A stretch of 64,000 nt of DNA from Nitrospira tepida (GTDB lineage: Bacteria; Nitrospirota; Nitrospiria; Nitrospirales; Nitrospiraceae): the NCBI RefSeq assembly GCF_947241125.1, contig NZ_OX365700.1, forward strand, positions 2,264,001 through 2,328,000, given 5' to 3'. The notes beneath the pieces are model-generated. The model did not search any database, was not told the origin of the DNA, and was given only the letters and a program-made list of their open reading frames with translations. Positions 33,793 through 43,332 of this stretch are shown piece after piece. How positions within the stretch are numbered: the stretch's first letter is position 1; each line of letters begins with the position of its first letter. The position numbers and the translations under genes were made by a program.

Positions 33793-35100
33793 ATGAGCGG
33801 AATGAGAGAGAAGTTTCTCCTGGCCGTCGCCATCCTCTGTTTCTCCATCGCCCTGTCCATCGCTGGTGCCGTTGCAGCGGAGATGCCCGTCGCCCAGCCG
33901 ACCGGCCCAGCCGCGACCGCGCGGCTGTCCCTGGATGAAGCGCTCGCGCTGTTTCTTCGCCAAAATCTCGACTTGATCATTGCCAAGTACGGAATCGATT
34001 ACGCGCAAGGCCAGGCGATCACGGCCCGGCTGTTCCCCAACCCGGTGCTCTCCGTCGGCGCCGTGGGATCCTGGACGCAGGGCCGGACGTTGTCCCGCAG
34101 CGGACAGGTCTATCCGCAGGTCCAGCAGCTCTTCGAGATGGCGGGGAAACGCGGCTACCGCATTGAAAGCGCCGCCTACGGCATTCAAGGCGCCGAGGCG
34201 GCCTTCGAGGACGCCATCCGCCAGTTGAGCTTCACGCTCAAGGAAACCTACTATCGGGTCCAGCTCGGGCTGAGGCGCCTGAACCTGGCCGAGGAGAATC
34301 GCGACCGGTTCGCGCGCATTCTCGAAATCAACACGGTTCGCTTCAAGAAGGGATTCATCGCCGAGGTCGATCTCATCCGCATCCGCCTGCAGGTCGTGGA
34401 CTTCCAGTCGCAGGTCATCACGGCCTTGCAGGACACCGAGTCGGCGAGGGCGGATTTGCGGGTGCTGCTCCAACTGCCCGCGACGACGAAATTGGAATTG
34501 ACGACGGACATGGAGTACCGGCGGATCGATCCCGATGTGCGGGCGATGCAGCAACTGGCGCTGGACGGCCGGCCGGATATCCGCGTCAAGCGGATCGCGC
34601 GCGCGCAACGATCCGCCGATTTGAAGTTGGCGCAGGCCTACCGGTATCCCGACGTGACCATCGGCGGAGGGTACGCCTTGCAAGGGCCTCAAGGCCCGGA
34701 TAATCCGCAGCAGCTCGGCCTCAGCGTCGGGGTTCCGCTCCCGCTGTTCAACCGCAACCAGGGCGGGATCGCGCAGGGCGAGGTCAATGTGCAGGTTGCG
34801 GAGGCCGATCTCAGAAAGACGCTGGTCGAGGTCGAGAACCAGGTCGATATCGCGCACCGGAACCTGATCCAGAGCCGCAATCTAGTGGAGGCCTACCAGA
34901 AGGGCGTCCTGGAGGATGCGCGCCAAACCTTGACGATCGTGGAACGGGCCTACGAGCGCGGCGGGGCGACGATTCTGGAACTGCTGGACGCCGCGCGGAC
35001 CGCCCGCTCGATTCAGTTGAACTATCTGGAGTCGCTGTTCAATTACCAGCGGAACGTCTTTCAATTGGAAAGCGCCGTCGGCCGGGAGATTTCGACATGA
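33793..35100 (+). CDS. TolC/CzcC-family outer-membrane efflux protein
   Basis: This outer-membrane channel of about 435 residues has a signal peptide (KFLLAVAILCFSIALSIAGA). Two long coiled-coil repeats follow the TolC pattern (ALALFLRQNLDLIIAKYGID... and the related ADLKLAQAYRYPDVTIGGGY half). It is the first of three coupled genes and overlaps the adaptor by 4 bases. The start is not fixed by a ribosome site: ATG at 33793 or 33802 gives a normal signal peptide. Confidence 0.87.
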   Translation: MSGMREKFLLAVAILCFSIALSIAGAVAAEMPVAQPTGPAATARLSLDEALALFLRQNLDLIIAKYGIDYAQGQAITARLFPNPVLSVGAVGSWTQGRTLSRSGQVYPQVQQLFEMAGKRGYRIESAAYGIQGAEAAFEDAIRQLSFTLKETYYRVQLGLRRLNLAEENRDRFARILEINTVRFKKGFIAEVDLIRIRLQVVDFQSQVITALQDTESARADLRVLLQLPATTKLELTTDMEYRRIDPDVRAMQQLALDGRPDIRVKRIARAQRSADLKLAQAYRYPDVTIGGGYALQGPQGPDNPQQLGLSVGVPLPLFNRNQGGIAQGEVNVQVAEADLRKTLVEVENQVDIAHRNLIQSRNLVEAYQKGVLEDARQTLTIVERAYERGGATILELLDAARTARSIQLNYLESLFNYQRNVFQLESAVGREIST

Positions 35101-36245
35101 AAGCCGTGTGGTTCTGCGTGGCTCTCGCGGGCGCCGCCGCCCTGGGCGCTTGCAGTGGAAACGACAGCCCGGCGGTGGCGCCGCCGGCGTCGCCGCGGGC
35201 CGCCTCGGCGCCGCAGCCGGAGGCGCCTGATCTCAGGAAACGCATCGAGATCGCCGAGGTGGGCTATACCACGTCGCATCCCGCCCTTGTGTTGTCCGGC
35301 AAGGTCGCCTACGGCGAGGACCGCTATTCGAGGATCTCCTCGCCGCTGCAAGGCCGCATCCTCGAAGTTCGAGCCAGGCTGGGAGACTACGTCAAGCCGG
35401 GCGATGTGCTGCTGGTCATCGACAGCCCGGAGATCACGGCCGTCTATTCGGACTATGTGAAGGAGGCCAGTGAGCTGGAGTATGCGACGCGGGCCTATGA
35501 GCTGGCCAAGGACCTCTATGAGACCAAGGCCCTGCCGCAGAAGGATCTGAAGCAGGCCGAGAACGATCTGATCAAGGCCCGGGCGGAGTTTCGCCGGGCG
35601 AAGGAACGGCTGTTGTCGCTGCGTGTGCCGGCCGCGGAGTTGGAGAAGCCGCTCGCGCAGCAGCGCATCACATCGCGGTTTGAGTTAAAGAGCCCGCTGG
35701 CCGGCACCGTCGTGGACCGCGCGGTCACACCGGGCCAATCCGTCGGAGGGGACCCGGATCAGGTGCTTTTCACGGTCGCCGATCTCAGCAAGCTCCAGGT
35801 GATCGCCGATGTGTACGAACGGGACCTCTCCCTGGTTAAGGTCAGCCAGGTGGCGCGCGTGAACGTGGAAGCCTATCCGGGCGAGGACTTCCCCGCCGTC
35901 GTGGCGGCGATCGGCGACACGGTCGATCCCAGCAGCCGCACGATCAAGGTGCGCGCCTGGGTGAACAACGAGGACCACAAGCTGAAGCCCGAGATGTTCG
36001 CGCGTCTCAACATCGACGTCGCCGACGCCCAGGTGTTCCTGACGATTCCGCGAGAGGCGGTGATCGAAGTGGACGGCAAACACTATGTCTATCTGGTCAC
36101 CGGCGACACCGGCTACCAGCGCCACGAGGTGAAGGTCGCGAACGTCTCCGGAGATCAGGTGCGCGTGCTGGAGGGACTTTCCCAAGGCCAGCGCATCGTC
36201 GTCAAAGGGGCCGTCTTGATCAAGGGCCAGGAACTCAAAGGGTAA
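35097..36245 (+). CDS. RND efflux periplasmic adaptor (CusB/CzcB-like)
   Basis: This 382-residue membrane-fusion protein has an N-terminal lipobox (AALGAC), a barrel-sandwich hybrid domain (RISSPLQGRILEVRARLGDYVKPGDVLLVI with its lipoyl-like centre), a coiled-coil hairpin (about 120-190) and a beta-barrel domain near SKLQVIADVYERDLSLV. It links the inner-membrane pump encoded 65 bases downstream to the outer-membrane channel encoded upstream. The family is the heavy-metal type rather than the AcrA drug type by sequence feel. Confidence 0.87.
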   Translation: MKAVWFCVALAGAAALGACSGNDSPAVAPPASPRAASAPQPEAPDLRKRIEIAEVGYTTSHPALVLSGKVAYGEDRYSRISSPLQGRILEVRARLGDYVKPGDVLLVIDSPEITAVYSDYVKEASELEYATRAYELAKDLYETKALPQKDLKQAENDLIKARAEFRRAKERLLSLRVPAAELEKPLAQQRITSRFELKSPLAGTVVDRAVTPGQSVGGDPDQVLFTVADLSKLQVIADVYERDLSLVKVSQVARVNVEAYPGEDFPAVVAAIGDTVDPSSRTIKVRAWVNNEDHKLKPEMFARLNIDVADAQVFLTIPREAVIEVDGKHYVYLVTGDTGYQRHEVKVANVSGDQVRVLEGLSQGQRIVVKGAVLIKGQELKG

Positions 36246-36309
36246 GTCTTCTCGATGGGCGTGACGGCCGCTCTCTCGCCAATGATCCCTCCACTGTTGA
36301 CTCCGCTCC

Positions 36310-39300
36310 ATGATTGCCCGAGTCGTTGAGCTGTCGCTTTCTCAACGGTTCCTGCTCTGCGCCGTCGGATTCGCCCTCTTTTTCGGGGGGCTGTACGCGT
36401 TTCACGTGCTGGACGTCGTGGCCTATCCCGATCCGTCTCCGCCGATGGTCGAGATCATCACCCAATATCAGGGATGGTCGGCCCAGGAGATGGAGCGGCA
36501 GATCACGGTGCCGATCGAAGTGGCGCTCAACGGGATGCCCGGCCTGACCGATATCCGCTCCCTCTCCATCTTCGGGCTCAGCGACATCAAGGTCTATTTC
36601 GACTTCAACACCGAGTACTTCTTCGACCGCCAGGAAGTCCTGAACCGGTTGGCGACGGTGACGCTGCCGCCCGGCGCCGCGCCGGCCCTCTCGCCCTGGT
36701 GGGCCATCGCCGAGATCTATCGGTATCAACTGGTCGGGGACGAGCAGACGTCCTTGACCGAGCTCAAGACCATTCAGGACTGGGTCTTGCGGCGGGAGTT
36801 TCGCCGTGTGCCGGGAGTGATCGATGTGACCGCGTTCGGCGGGACGACGAAGGAATACCACGTCGATGTCGATCCCGGAAAATTGATCGGATACGGGGTG
36901 AACCTGTCGCAGGTGATGACGGCCTTGGCCAACAGCAATGCCAATGTTGGGGGCAACTATCTGACAGTGGGAGGCCAGAATTTCAACGTCCGCGGGGTGG
37001 GCTTGATCGACAGTCTGGACGACATCGCGAACGTGGTCGTGGCGCAGAAGGACGGGACGCCGATCTTCGTCAGGAGCCTGGCGAACGTCAGCATGGGGCA
37101 CCGGGTGCGCCTGGGCAAGGTGGGCATCGACGACAACGACGATGTCGTCGAAGGCGTGGTGCTGTTGCAGCGCGGGTACAAGGCGCTCTCGGTCTTGGAC
37201 GACGTCCGGCGGAAGGTCGAGGAATTGAATCTGCTGAAGCTGCCCCGCGGAGTGAAGATCGAGACGTTCTACGATCGGACGGCCCTGATCCATACGACGA
37301 TCGAAACCGTGACGGACATTTTGCTGAGCGGGATGGCGCTGGTCTTCGTGCTGCTCTATGTGTTTCTGGGCAATCTTCGCGCCGCGCTGATCGTGGCCCT
37401 GACGATTCCGCTGGCTCTGCTGTTCACGTTCAGCATGATGGTGATGATGGGGCAGTCGGCCAACCTGATCTCGTTGGGCGCCATCGACTTCGGGATTATC
37501 GTCGACGCCACGCTGATCATGGTGGAGAGCGTGTTCTTCCACCTCGCGCACTTTCATCACCCGGGGCTGACGGTGCCCCACCACGTGGTGCGGGCCGCGA
37601 AACAGGTCGGCCGCCCGATCTTCTATTCGACGGCGATCATTGTCGTGGCGTTCATTCCGCTGTTCACCATGCGGGGCGTGCCGGGCAAAATCTTCGCGCC
37701 GATGTCCATCACCTACGGCTTCGCCCTGTTGGGCGCCCTGTTGATGGCCTTTACCTTGGCGCCAGTCCTCTGCTCGATCCTGCTGAGCAGCGCCGTGAAG
37801 GAAGAGGACACGGCGCTCGTGCGGGGCGTGCGGCGGCTGTACGCCCGCGTCTTGGATTGGGCCCTGACGCACGAGTTCGTCGTCATTGCCGGAGTGGGCG
37901 GGCTGATGCTGGTCTCGCTGGTGGCCTTGCAGTTCTTGGGGGGGGAGTTCATGCCGGCGCTGGAGGAGGGCAACCTGTGGGTGCGGGCCACGATGCCCGT
38001 GGATATCTCGTTCGAGCAGGCGGCCCGCATCAGCGGCGATATCCGGCGCGTCTTCCGTGAATCGCCGGAAGTGACGACGGTCGTGTCGCAGTTGGGGCGG
38101 CCGGACGACGGGACCGACCCGACGAGTTTCTTCAACAGCGAGTTTCTCGCCAACTTGCGCCCCCAAAAGGAATGGCGGCCCAACCTGACCAAGGAAGGGC
38201 TGATCGCCGAGATCGAAGAACGGCTGCAGGCGATTCCCGGAGTGGTGCTGAATTTTTCCCAGGTCATTCAGGATAACGTGGAAGAAGCCATGTCCGGCGT
38301 GAAGGGGGAGAATTCGATCAAGCTCTTCGGGTCCGATTTGAAGGTCATGGAGGAAAAGGCCGTCGAGATCGAACGGGTGATGCGCACGGTGCCTGGGGTC
38401 AAGGATTTGGGCATCTTCCGGCTGATGGGGCAGCCGAATCTGTTGATCCAGGTGGACCGCCAGGCCAGCGCCCGTTACGGCCTGCAGGTGGCGGACGTCA
38501 ACGCCGTCGTCCAGGCCGCGGTCGGCGGCCAGGCGGTGACGCAGGTCTATGAAGGCGAGCGGCTGTTCGACTTGGTCGTGCGCTTTTCGCCGGAGTTCCG
38601 GCAGGACATGGAAACGATCAGCAACATCCTCGTCAGCACGCCGGAGGGGGCCCGCATCCCGCTCAAGCAGATTGCGAAGATCTCGACCGAAACCGGGGCC
38701 TTCATCATTTACCGTGAAAACAACCAGCGGTACATCCCGATCAAGTTCAGCGTCCGCGACCGGGACCTGGCCGGCACGGTGGATGAAGCCCAGGCGCGGC
38801 TGGCTCGTGAGATTACGTTGCCGGACCGCTATCATTTGGAGTGGGCGGGCCAGTATGATCAGTTGAAGAGCGAGCAGAAACGGTTGGCCGTGGTGGTGCC
38901 GATCAGCCTGCTGATCATCCTGTTTCTGCTGTTCACCGCGTTCAATTCCTTGACGAACGCGCTGTTGGTGCTGGTGACGGTCCCGTTTGCGCTGATCGGA
39001 GGGGTCTTGACTCTGGTCGCGACCGGGACCAACTTTAGCATTTCCGCCGCGGTCGGGGTCATTTCAACCCTGGGGGTCGCGATCCTGGGAGGCGTCTTAT
39101 TGATCTCGCGGATCGAGGATCTGCGGCAGATGGGCGATTCGCTGGAAGCGGCCGTCCGGAAGGGAGCCGATTCGCAGCTTCGTCCCATTTTAATGGCGAC
39201 GCTCGGCGCCGCCATCGGTCTCTTCCCCGCCGCGATCGCCACCGGCATCGGATCGCAGGCCCAAAAACCGCTGGCACGGGTCGTCGTGGGAGGCATGTTG

Positions 39301-39438
39301 ACGGCGGCGGTGTTGATCTTGATCGTATTGCCGGTGTTGTATCTGCTGGTGCATCGGATTGCAGGGAAACGGCTGCGGCGGCGTGTCCAGGCACGGCTGC
39401 AGCAAGCGGGAGATGTCGGCGAAGGACCTGAATCATGA
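36310..39438 (+). CDS. CzcA/CusA-type RND efflux pump
   Basis: This 1042-residue proton-driven inner-membrane pump has 12 helices and two large periplasmic loops. The motif AIDFGIIVDATLIMVE in TM4 carries the two acidic residues used for proton coupling in heavy-metal RND proteins. Other signatures are NANVGGNYLTVGGQ and the repeated PTSFFNSEFLANLRP region. I could not identify a metal-binding Met triad by eye, so the exported ion (Cu, Ag, Zn, Co, Ni) is uncertain. It is followed by a HEAT-repeat protein with a 4-base overlap. Confidence 0.9.
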   Translation: MIARVVELSLSQRFLLCAVGFALFFGGLYAFHVLDVVAYPDPSPPMVEIITQYQGWSAQEMERQITVPIEVALNGMPGLTDIRSLSIFGLSDIKVYFDFNTEYFFDRQEVLNRLATVTLPPGAAPALSPWWAIAEIYRYQLVGDEQTSLTELKTIQDWVLRREFRRVPGVIDVTAFGGTTKEYHVDVDPGKLIGYGVNLSQVMTALANSNANVGGNYLTVGGQNFNVRGVGLIDSLDDIANVVVAQKDGTPIFVRSLANVSMGHRVRLGKVGIDDNDDVVEGVVLLQRGYKALSVLDDVRRKVEELNLLKLPRGVKIETFYDRTALIHTTIETVTDILLSGMALVFVLLYVFLGNLRAALIVALTIPLALLFTFSMMVMMGQSANLISLGAIDFGIIVDATLIMVESVFFHLAHFHHPGLTVPHHVVRAAKQVGRPIFYSTAIIVVAFIPLFTMRGVPGKIFAPMSITYGFALLGALLMAFTLAPVLCSILLSSAVKEEDTALVRGVRRLYARVLDWALTHEFVVIAGVGGLMLVSLVALQFLGGEFMPALEEGNLWVRATMPVDISFEQAARISGDIRRVFRESPEVTTVVSQLGRPDDGTDPTSFFNSEFLANLRPQKEWRPNLTKEGLIAEIEERLQAIPGVVLNFSQVIQDNVEEAMSGVKGENSIKLFGSDLKVMEEKAVEIERVMRTVPGVKDLGIFRLMGQPNLLIQVDRQASARYGLQVADVNAVVQAAVGGQAVTQVYEGERLFDLVVRFSPEFRQDMETISNILVSTPEGARIPLKQIAKISTETGAFIIYRENNQRYIPIKFSVRDRDLAGTVDEAQARLAREITLPDRYHLEWAGQYDQLKSEQKRLAVVVPISLLIILFLLFTAFNSLTNALLVLVTVPFALIGGVLTLVATGTNFSISAAVGVISTLGVAILGGVLLISRIEDLRQMGDSLEAAVRKGADSQLRPILMATLGAAIGLFPAAIATGIGSQAQKPLARVVVGGMLTAAVLILIVLPVLYLLVHRIAGKRLRRRVQARLQQAGDVGEGPES

Positions 39439-40337
39439 GGAGTATCCGTATGATGGCCAGATGGATGAGCGTGGGTGCGGTATTGGTCATGACCGGGCTT
39501 TGGTGCGCCGGAACGGAGTCCCTGTCCCGGGCACAGGTGCCGGGAGAGGGCGGCGGAGAGGCGATCACTCCCTATGACTATGAGCGACCGCCCGAGGGCC
39601 AGATGGTTCCCGATACCTCGGTGCCCCCCAATACGGAGGCGTTATCGGAGGAGGAACTCAAGCGCGCGGAGGCGCTGCTGCCGTTGCTTGAAGGCAAACA
39701 GGAGTATTGGGCGATCGGGGAATTTGTCCACCTCGGCCTTCCGGTGGTGCCGGTGCTGGTGAAGGCGTTGACGATGCCGGGGCCTCGGATCCGGTACAAC
39801 GCCATTGAAACGCTCTCGATCTTGAAGGCCGCCTCGGCCGTGCCGGCTCTGCTCAATACGGCCAAACAGCCCAACGAAATGCCCCGGATCAGAGAACATG
39901 CGCTCCGCGTCTCGGTCCGCCTGGACCCCTCTCAGACGGTTGAGGCCATCGCGGTGATGGCCAAGGATATGAACTCCTCCGTCCGAAAGTCGGCGGCCTT
40001 TGAGGCGCGCTATGTCCGGGAGAAGGATGTGGTGGACGTGTTGATCGAGCTTCTCGTGGATGACGAACGGTTCGTGTCCATTTCGGCCCTGCAGTCCCTG
40101 TGGATTCTGACTCGCCACGAAACGGAAATGCACGATTGGGATTCCTCGACGAAACAGCAGCGGGAGGAATGGGCCCAGGAGTGGAGGGATTGGTGGAAAC
40201 AGGAGAAGGACTCCTTTTCGCTTCCCGTCCCGCGATCGCCGCGGACCAGTTCCACCCGCCACGACAAGGCGTGGGACCGGTCGCTTGCGGAGCGGAAAAT
40301 TGCTGTGTTATATCAACAACAATACGGCCTCTCCTGA
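39435..40337 (+). CDS. exported HEAT-repeat protein
   Basis: This 300-residue protein has an N-terminal signal segment (SVGAVLVMTGLWCAG) and helical repeats (ALLPLLEGKQEYWAIGEFV, VPVLVKALTMPGPRIRYNAIETL, ALRVSVRLDPSQTVEAIAVMA). The ATG overlaps the pump stop (ATGA), so it is translated with the RND system and may assist or monitor it. A mature-domain role is not known. Ala/Trp-rich C-terminus (EEWAQEWRDWWKQEKDS). Confidence 0.72.
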   Translation: MRSIRMMARWMSVGAVLVMTGLWCAGTESLSRAQVPGEGGGEAITPYDYERPPEGQMVPDTSVPPNTEALSEEELKRAEALLPLLEGKQEYWAIGEFVHLGLPVVPVLVKALTMPGPRIRYNAIETLSILKAASAVPALLNTAKQPNEMPRIREHALRVSVRLDPSQTVEAIAVMAKDMNSSVRKSAAFEARYVREKDVVDVLIELLVDDERFVSISALQSLWILTRHETEMHDWDSSTKQQREEWAQEWRDWWKQEKDSFSLPVPRSPRTSSTRHDKAWDRSLAERKIAVLYQQQYGLS

Positions 40338-40373
40338 CCGGGCGGTCCAGGAGAACGGTCGCATGAGCGGACC

Positions 40374-40904
40374 ATGGCACTACTGACTATCGCCAAGTTG
40401 GGCAATCCGGTGCTGAGAAAGATCGCGGCTCCGGTGGAGATCGGAGAGCTGAAAAGCGCCGCCTATCAGCGCCTGATCGACGATATGTTCGAGACGATGT
40501 ACGAGGCCAACGGCATCGGCTTGGCCGCGCCGCAGGTCGCCAAATCCGTTCAATTGATCGTGATGGCCTGTCCCGGCGAAGGCGGGTTTCCGGAAACCGT
40601 GCTCGTGAACCCGAAGATTGTGTTCTACGGTCCCCAACAGGCGGAACATTGGGAAGGCTGTCTCAGCGTGGACGGGCTTCGAGGGAAGGTCACAAGGCCA
40701 TCCACCGTTCGCGTGCAGGCCTTGGACCGGCGGGGCTGCCCGGTCGACTTCGAAGCGAGCGGGCTCTACGCGGTCTGCATCCAACACGAGATGGATCATC
40801 TGATCGGCAAGGTGTTCCTGGACCGGATGACCGATTTGTCCTCGCTCACCCAACTCGACGAATTCGTCGAATACTGGCAGAAAGAGCCCACGGCGGTCAT
40901 CTGA
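40374..40904 (+). CDS. def: peptide deformylase
   Basis: This 176-residue metalloenzyme removes the formyl group from N-terminal Met of nascent proteins. All three motifs are present: GIGLAAPQV (about 42-50), EGCLSV (about 94-99) and QHEMDHL (about 137-143), with the metal bound by the Cys of motif 2 and the two His of motif 3. Length is normal for the bacterial enzyme. It follows the RND/HEAT operon by about 36 bases. Confidence 0.96.
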   Translation: MALLTIAKLGNPVLRKIAAPVEIGELKSAAYQRLIDDMFETMYEANGIGLAAPQVAKSVQLIVMACPGEGGFPETVLVNPKIVFYGPQQAEHWEGCLSVDGLRGKVTRPSTVRVQALDRRGCPVDFEASGLYAVCIQHEMDHLIGKVFLDRMTDLSSLTQLDEFVEYWQKEPTAVI

Positions 40905-41001
40905 ACCACTGAACCAGTGCCGCGTCGGTTGCCGCGACCGTGCTGTCCTTCAATCAAGTCGGATTCGCCGGGAGCGGGTGTCTGCACGCCGAGAGGCCGG
41001 A

Positions 41002-41196
41002 ATGGTGTTGATCTACGAGAATGAGCCGCTCGATCACGAACATGCGGGGGGGCATTGGTACCATGTGTGCCTGGGCCGCATCAACCCTGAGTCGCTGAGC
41101 GTGCCGCCGGTCGATCGCCCCTACGAATGTCCGCGCTGCGGCATCGAGTTGGAGACCGAGGATTTCTGGCATGCCCAGATGAAGGGATCGGTGTAA
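41002..41196 (+). CDS. small zinc-ribbon-like hypothetical protein
   Basis: This 64-residue protein has its ATG at 41002, preceded by GAGAGG. It carries a single CPRC pair and His-rich segments (EHAGGHWYHVC), so it could bind one metal ion. The adjacent gene also has Cys pairs; both lie between def and the sulfur-carrier cluster. Function unknown. Confidence 0.6.
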   Translation: MVLIYENEPLDHEHAGGHWYHVCLGRINPESLSVPPVDRPYECPRCGIELETEDFWHAQMKGSV

Positions 41197-41203
41197 CGGG
41201 ACG

Positions 41204-41413
41204 ATGGCACGGAGCGTCGGGCGCAAAACCGTCTCGGTCCAGCGGGGCCTGATGATGTTGTGCGACACCTGCCACGAACAGGTGCTCACCGACCAGCTCG
41301 TGGACCAGCGGAATTTTGTGTCGAATTACGAACTGCTGTTCGACACCATCTGTCCGGGCTGTATCGACATCAATCGCCCGCTCATCGACGACATGCTCGG
41401 CAGCTCAGAATAA
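41204..41413 (+). CDS. small Cys-pair protein
   Basis: The 69-residue product contains CDTCHEQ and CPGC, two CxxC pairs separated by about 31 residues, consistent with a zinc ribbon. It starts 7 bases after the previous small Cys protein on the same strand, so they look like a two-gene unit. Role unknown. Confidence 0.62.
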   Translation: MARSVGRKTVSVQRGLMMLCDTCHEQVLTDQLVDQRNFVSNYELLFDTICPGCIDINRPLIDDMLGSSE

Positions 41414-41448
41414 CGCCACCTGCCATTTCCGGCGAGTTTCCCGGTCTA

Positions 41449-41793
41449 TCAAGGGCGGCACTCCTTCCCGTCGAACACTCGGCAACTCGTTTCCCCGCTC
41501 ATCACCGTCCACTTCTTGACCAGGGGCGCCTGCCCCGGCCGTATTTCGACGACCAGGTCGATCAACCCCGACAGCGGCAGCTTGTCCAGGTTGGGTTTGG
41601 CTTCCGGCGGCACTTCCACCCCGAAGACCGCTCCGCTGTCCGAAATCACGATATAGCCCTGCTCCTTGTTCACATGGATGATCGGGCTGTAATAGCTCTT
41701 GGTTTGTGCCTCGGCATGTGAGGTTCGCACCGCCAGACACATCGAGATCAGAAGGATAAGGGCGAATGTTCCGACGGCCGACCCGTGACGCAT
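41449..41793 (-). CDS. small exported protein
   Basis: The ATG ending at 41793 is preceded by GGAGAGG. The 114-residue product has a signal peptide (VGTFALILLISMCLAVRTSHA) and a compact mature domain with EQGYIVISDSGAVFGVEVPP and two Cys near the end (GETSCRVFDGKECRP). It lies just downstream of the JAMM peptidase on the same strand, about 95 bases away. Function unknown. Confidence 0.65.
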   Translation of the reverse strand: MRHGSAVGTFALILLISMCLAVRTSHAEAQTKSYYSPIIHVNKEQGYIVISDSGAVFGVEVPPEAKPNLDKLPLSGLIDLVVEIRPGQAPLVKKWTVMSGETSCRVFDGKECRP

Positions 41794-41887
41794 GATAGCC
41801 TCTCCACGTGTTGAGGTGAGCTGCGCGATGAACGACGATGCCGCGATCAATCCTGTTCGGCGGCGCGTAGGATACCAGATCGGACGG

Positions 41888-42415
41888 TCAGTTCATACCG
41901 GGGGACAGGATTTCATACGAGGCCGGGGAGACGCATCCCTGTCGGATGTCGTACAGCTTGATGTCGGGCTGATCGGGAGTTTGCAGCGAGATCAACAGAT
42001 ATTGCGGCAACGGCAGGTTGATTTTCGGCCAATAGTCCTCGTAGTCGGTGGCGATTTTGACGTCCGTGACGGAGGGGCGGGCCGGATCGTGCGGGTGCGA
42101 ATGATAGATGACCAGCAACTCAAGCTCCTTCTTGCGCATGTCCCGCTGGGCCAGTGCAAGATCCTGCGCGTCCATCACGAAGGCGATCTCCGCGCGCTCT
42201 TCCGGCGAGAGTTGCGCCAGATGGGAAAGTTTGGCGTCATCGAAGGCGGCCAGTCGGTCGGCGCCGTCGACTGCCACGACGTTGGCGATGCGGTACAGAT
42301 GGGTCACGCGACGGTCTCGGCCGGCCAGCAGTCCGCAACATTCGTGGGGAGCCAGCTCGCGCGCGTGTGCCACCAGATCGTCGGCGATGGAATGGGGGAT
42401 CCGCAGCGGCGTCAC
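41888..42415 (-). CDS. JAMM/MPN+ metallopeptidase (Mec-like)
   Basis: This 175-residue zinc isopeptidase-like protein has the JAMM core HSHPHDPARPSVTD (HxHx7SxxD) at about residues 101-114 and a preceding acidic region. In Mycobacterium, Mec releases cysteine from CysO; in other bacteria HcyD- or QbsD-type enzymes trim residues after the GG of ubiquitin-like sulfur carriers. Its neighbours are the sulfur-carrier, E1-like and amino-acid-synthase genes, so either role fits. It follows the MoeB-like gene by 10 bases. Confidence 0.88.
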   Translation of the reverse strand: MTPLRIPHSIADDLVAHARELAPHECCGLLAGRDRRVTHLYRIANVVAVDGADRLAAFDDAKLSHLAQLSPEERAEIAFVMDAQDLALAQRDMRKKELELLVIYHSHPHDPARPSVTDVKIATDYEDYWPKINLPLPQYLLISLQTPDQPDIKLYDIRQGCVSPASYEILSPGMN

Positions 42416-42425
42416 GTCAGAAGAT

Positions 42426-43229
42426 CTAAATGGTGCAGGAGACGTTGTAGTCCAGGCTCAAATCCGTGATGGCGGGCGCCGGACCACACAGACGGCACGA
42501 AGGGTCCTTGGGGCGGGACACCTTGCGGAACTTCATCTCCAACGCATCGTAGATCAGGAGCTTGTCGGCCAGGGTCTCGCCGATGCCAAGGATCTCCTTG
42601 ATCGCCTCCGTCGCCTGCAAGATGCCCATCGTGCCGGCGAGCACGCCCAGCACCCCGGCCTCCTGACAGTTGGGAACGAGGCCGGCCGGAGGCGGCTCCG
42701 GATAGAGGCAGCGGTAGCAGGGATAGCCTGCGTGGGGCTTGATCGTCGTGAGCTGGCCCTCGAAACGGAACATGCTGGCCGAGATCAGCGTTTTCTTCGC
42801 GAAGAAGCAGGCGTCGTTGACCAGGAACCGGGTGGTGAAGTTGTCCGATCCGTCGAGCACGATGTCATAGTCGTGAAGCAATCCCAGGATATTGTCGGCG
42901 TTGACATGGTGGTGATAGGTCTTGATCGTAATGTCGGGGTTGATGGCAGCCAAGGTTTGCCGGCCCGATTCGACCTTGGGCACCCCGATCGTGGCGGTCG
43001 AATGCAGGACCTGGCGTTGGAGGTTGGACAGGTCCACGACGTCGCCGTCCACGAGGCCGATGGTCCCGATGCCGGCGGCGGCCAGATAGAGCGCGGCTGG
43101 AGAGCCGAGGCCTCCGGCTCCGATCAAGAGCACCTTGGCCTGGGCGAGCTTTTTCTGGCCCTTGCCGCCGACATCCGCCAGGATGATATGTCGGCTGTAC
43201 CGTTGAATCTGTTCGTCGGTAAATTCCAT
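42426..43229 (-). CDS. E1-like MoeB/ThiF-family adenylyltransferase (paralogue 1)
   Basis: This 267-residue enzyme activates the C-terminal Gly of a ubiquitin-like sulfur carrier as an acyl-adenylate for sulfuration. The nucleotide fold has GAGGLGSPAALYLAAAGIG, the central GSDNFTTRFLVND segment and two CxxC pairs (CYRC and CRLC) that bind zinc. It closely resembles the second copy at 45119, so the pair is an ancient duplication. The ATG ending at 43229 is chosen; a TTG slightly upstream is less likely. Confidence 0.9.
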   Translation of the reverse strand: MEFTDEQIQRYSRHIILADVGGKGQKKLAQAKVLLIGAGGLGSPAALYLAAAGIGTIGLVDGDVVDLSNLQRQVLHSTATIGVPKVESGRQTLAAINPDITIKTYHHHVNADNILGLLHDYDIVLDGSDNFTTRFLVNDACFFAKKTLISASMFRFEGQLTTIKPHAGYPCYRCLYPEPPPAGLVPNCQEAGVLGVLAGTMGILQATEAIKEILGIGETLADKLLIYDALEMKFRKVSRPKDPSCRLCGPAPAITDLSLDYNVSCTI

Positions 43230-43243
43230 CGTGTCTTTCAATC

Positions 43244-43325
43244 CCGTCAATCCTCAATCGTCACCCGTCATTCGTCAATCGTGAGCGAGCAGTATGTTAC
43301 GGTTGACGCATGACGAATGACGTTT
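43244..43325. repeat. dispersed CGTCA/TGACG palindromic repeat, copy 4
   Basis: This intergenic block lies in the ~100-base gap between the NIL-domain gene and the first E1-like gene. CGTCAATCCTCAATCGTCAC and CGTCATTCGTCAATCGTGAG on the left face GTTGACGCATGACGAATGAC on the right. Family described at 6224. Confidence 0.7.
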
Positions 43326-43332
43326 TTCGTCC

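Noticed and set aside
36235-38835. 866-codon open frame antisense to the RND pump
   Set aside because: High-GC shadow of the real pump gene; His/Asp-rich composition is the complement of the pump sequence.
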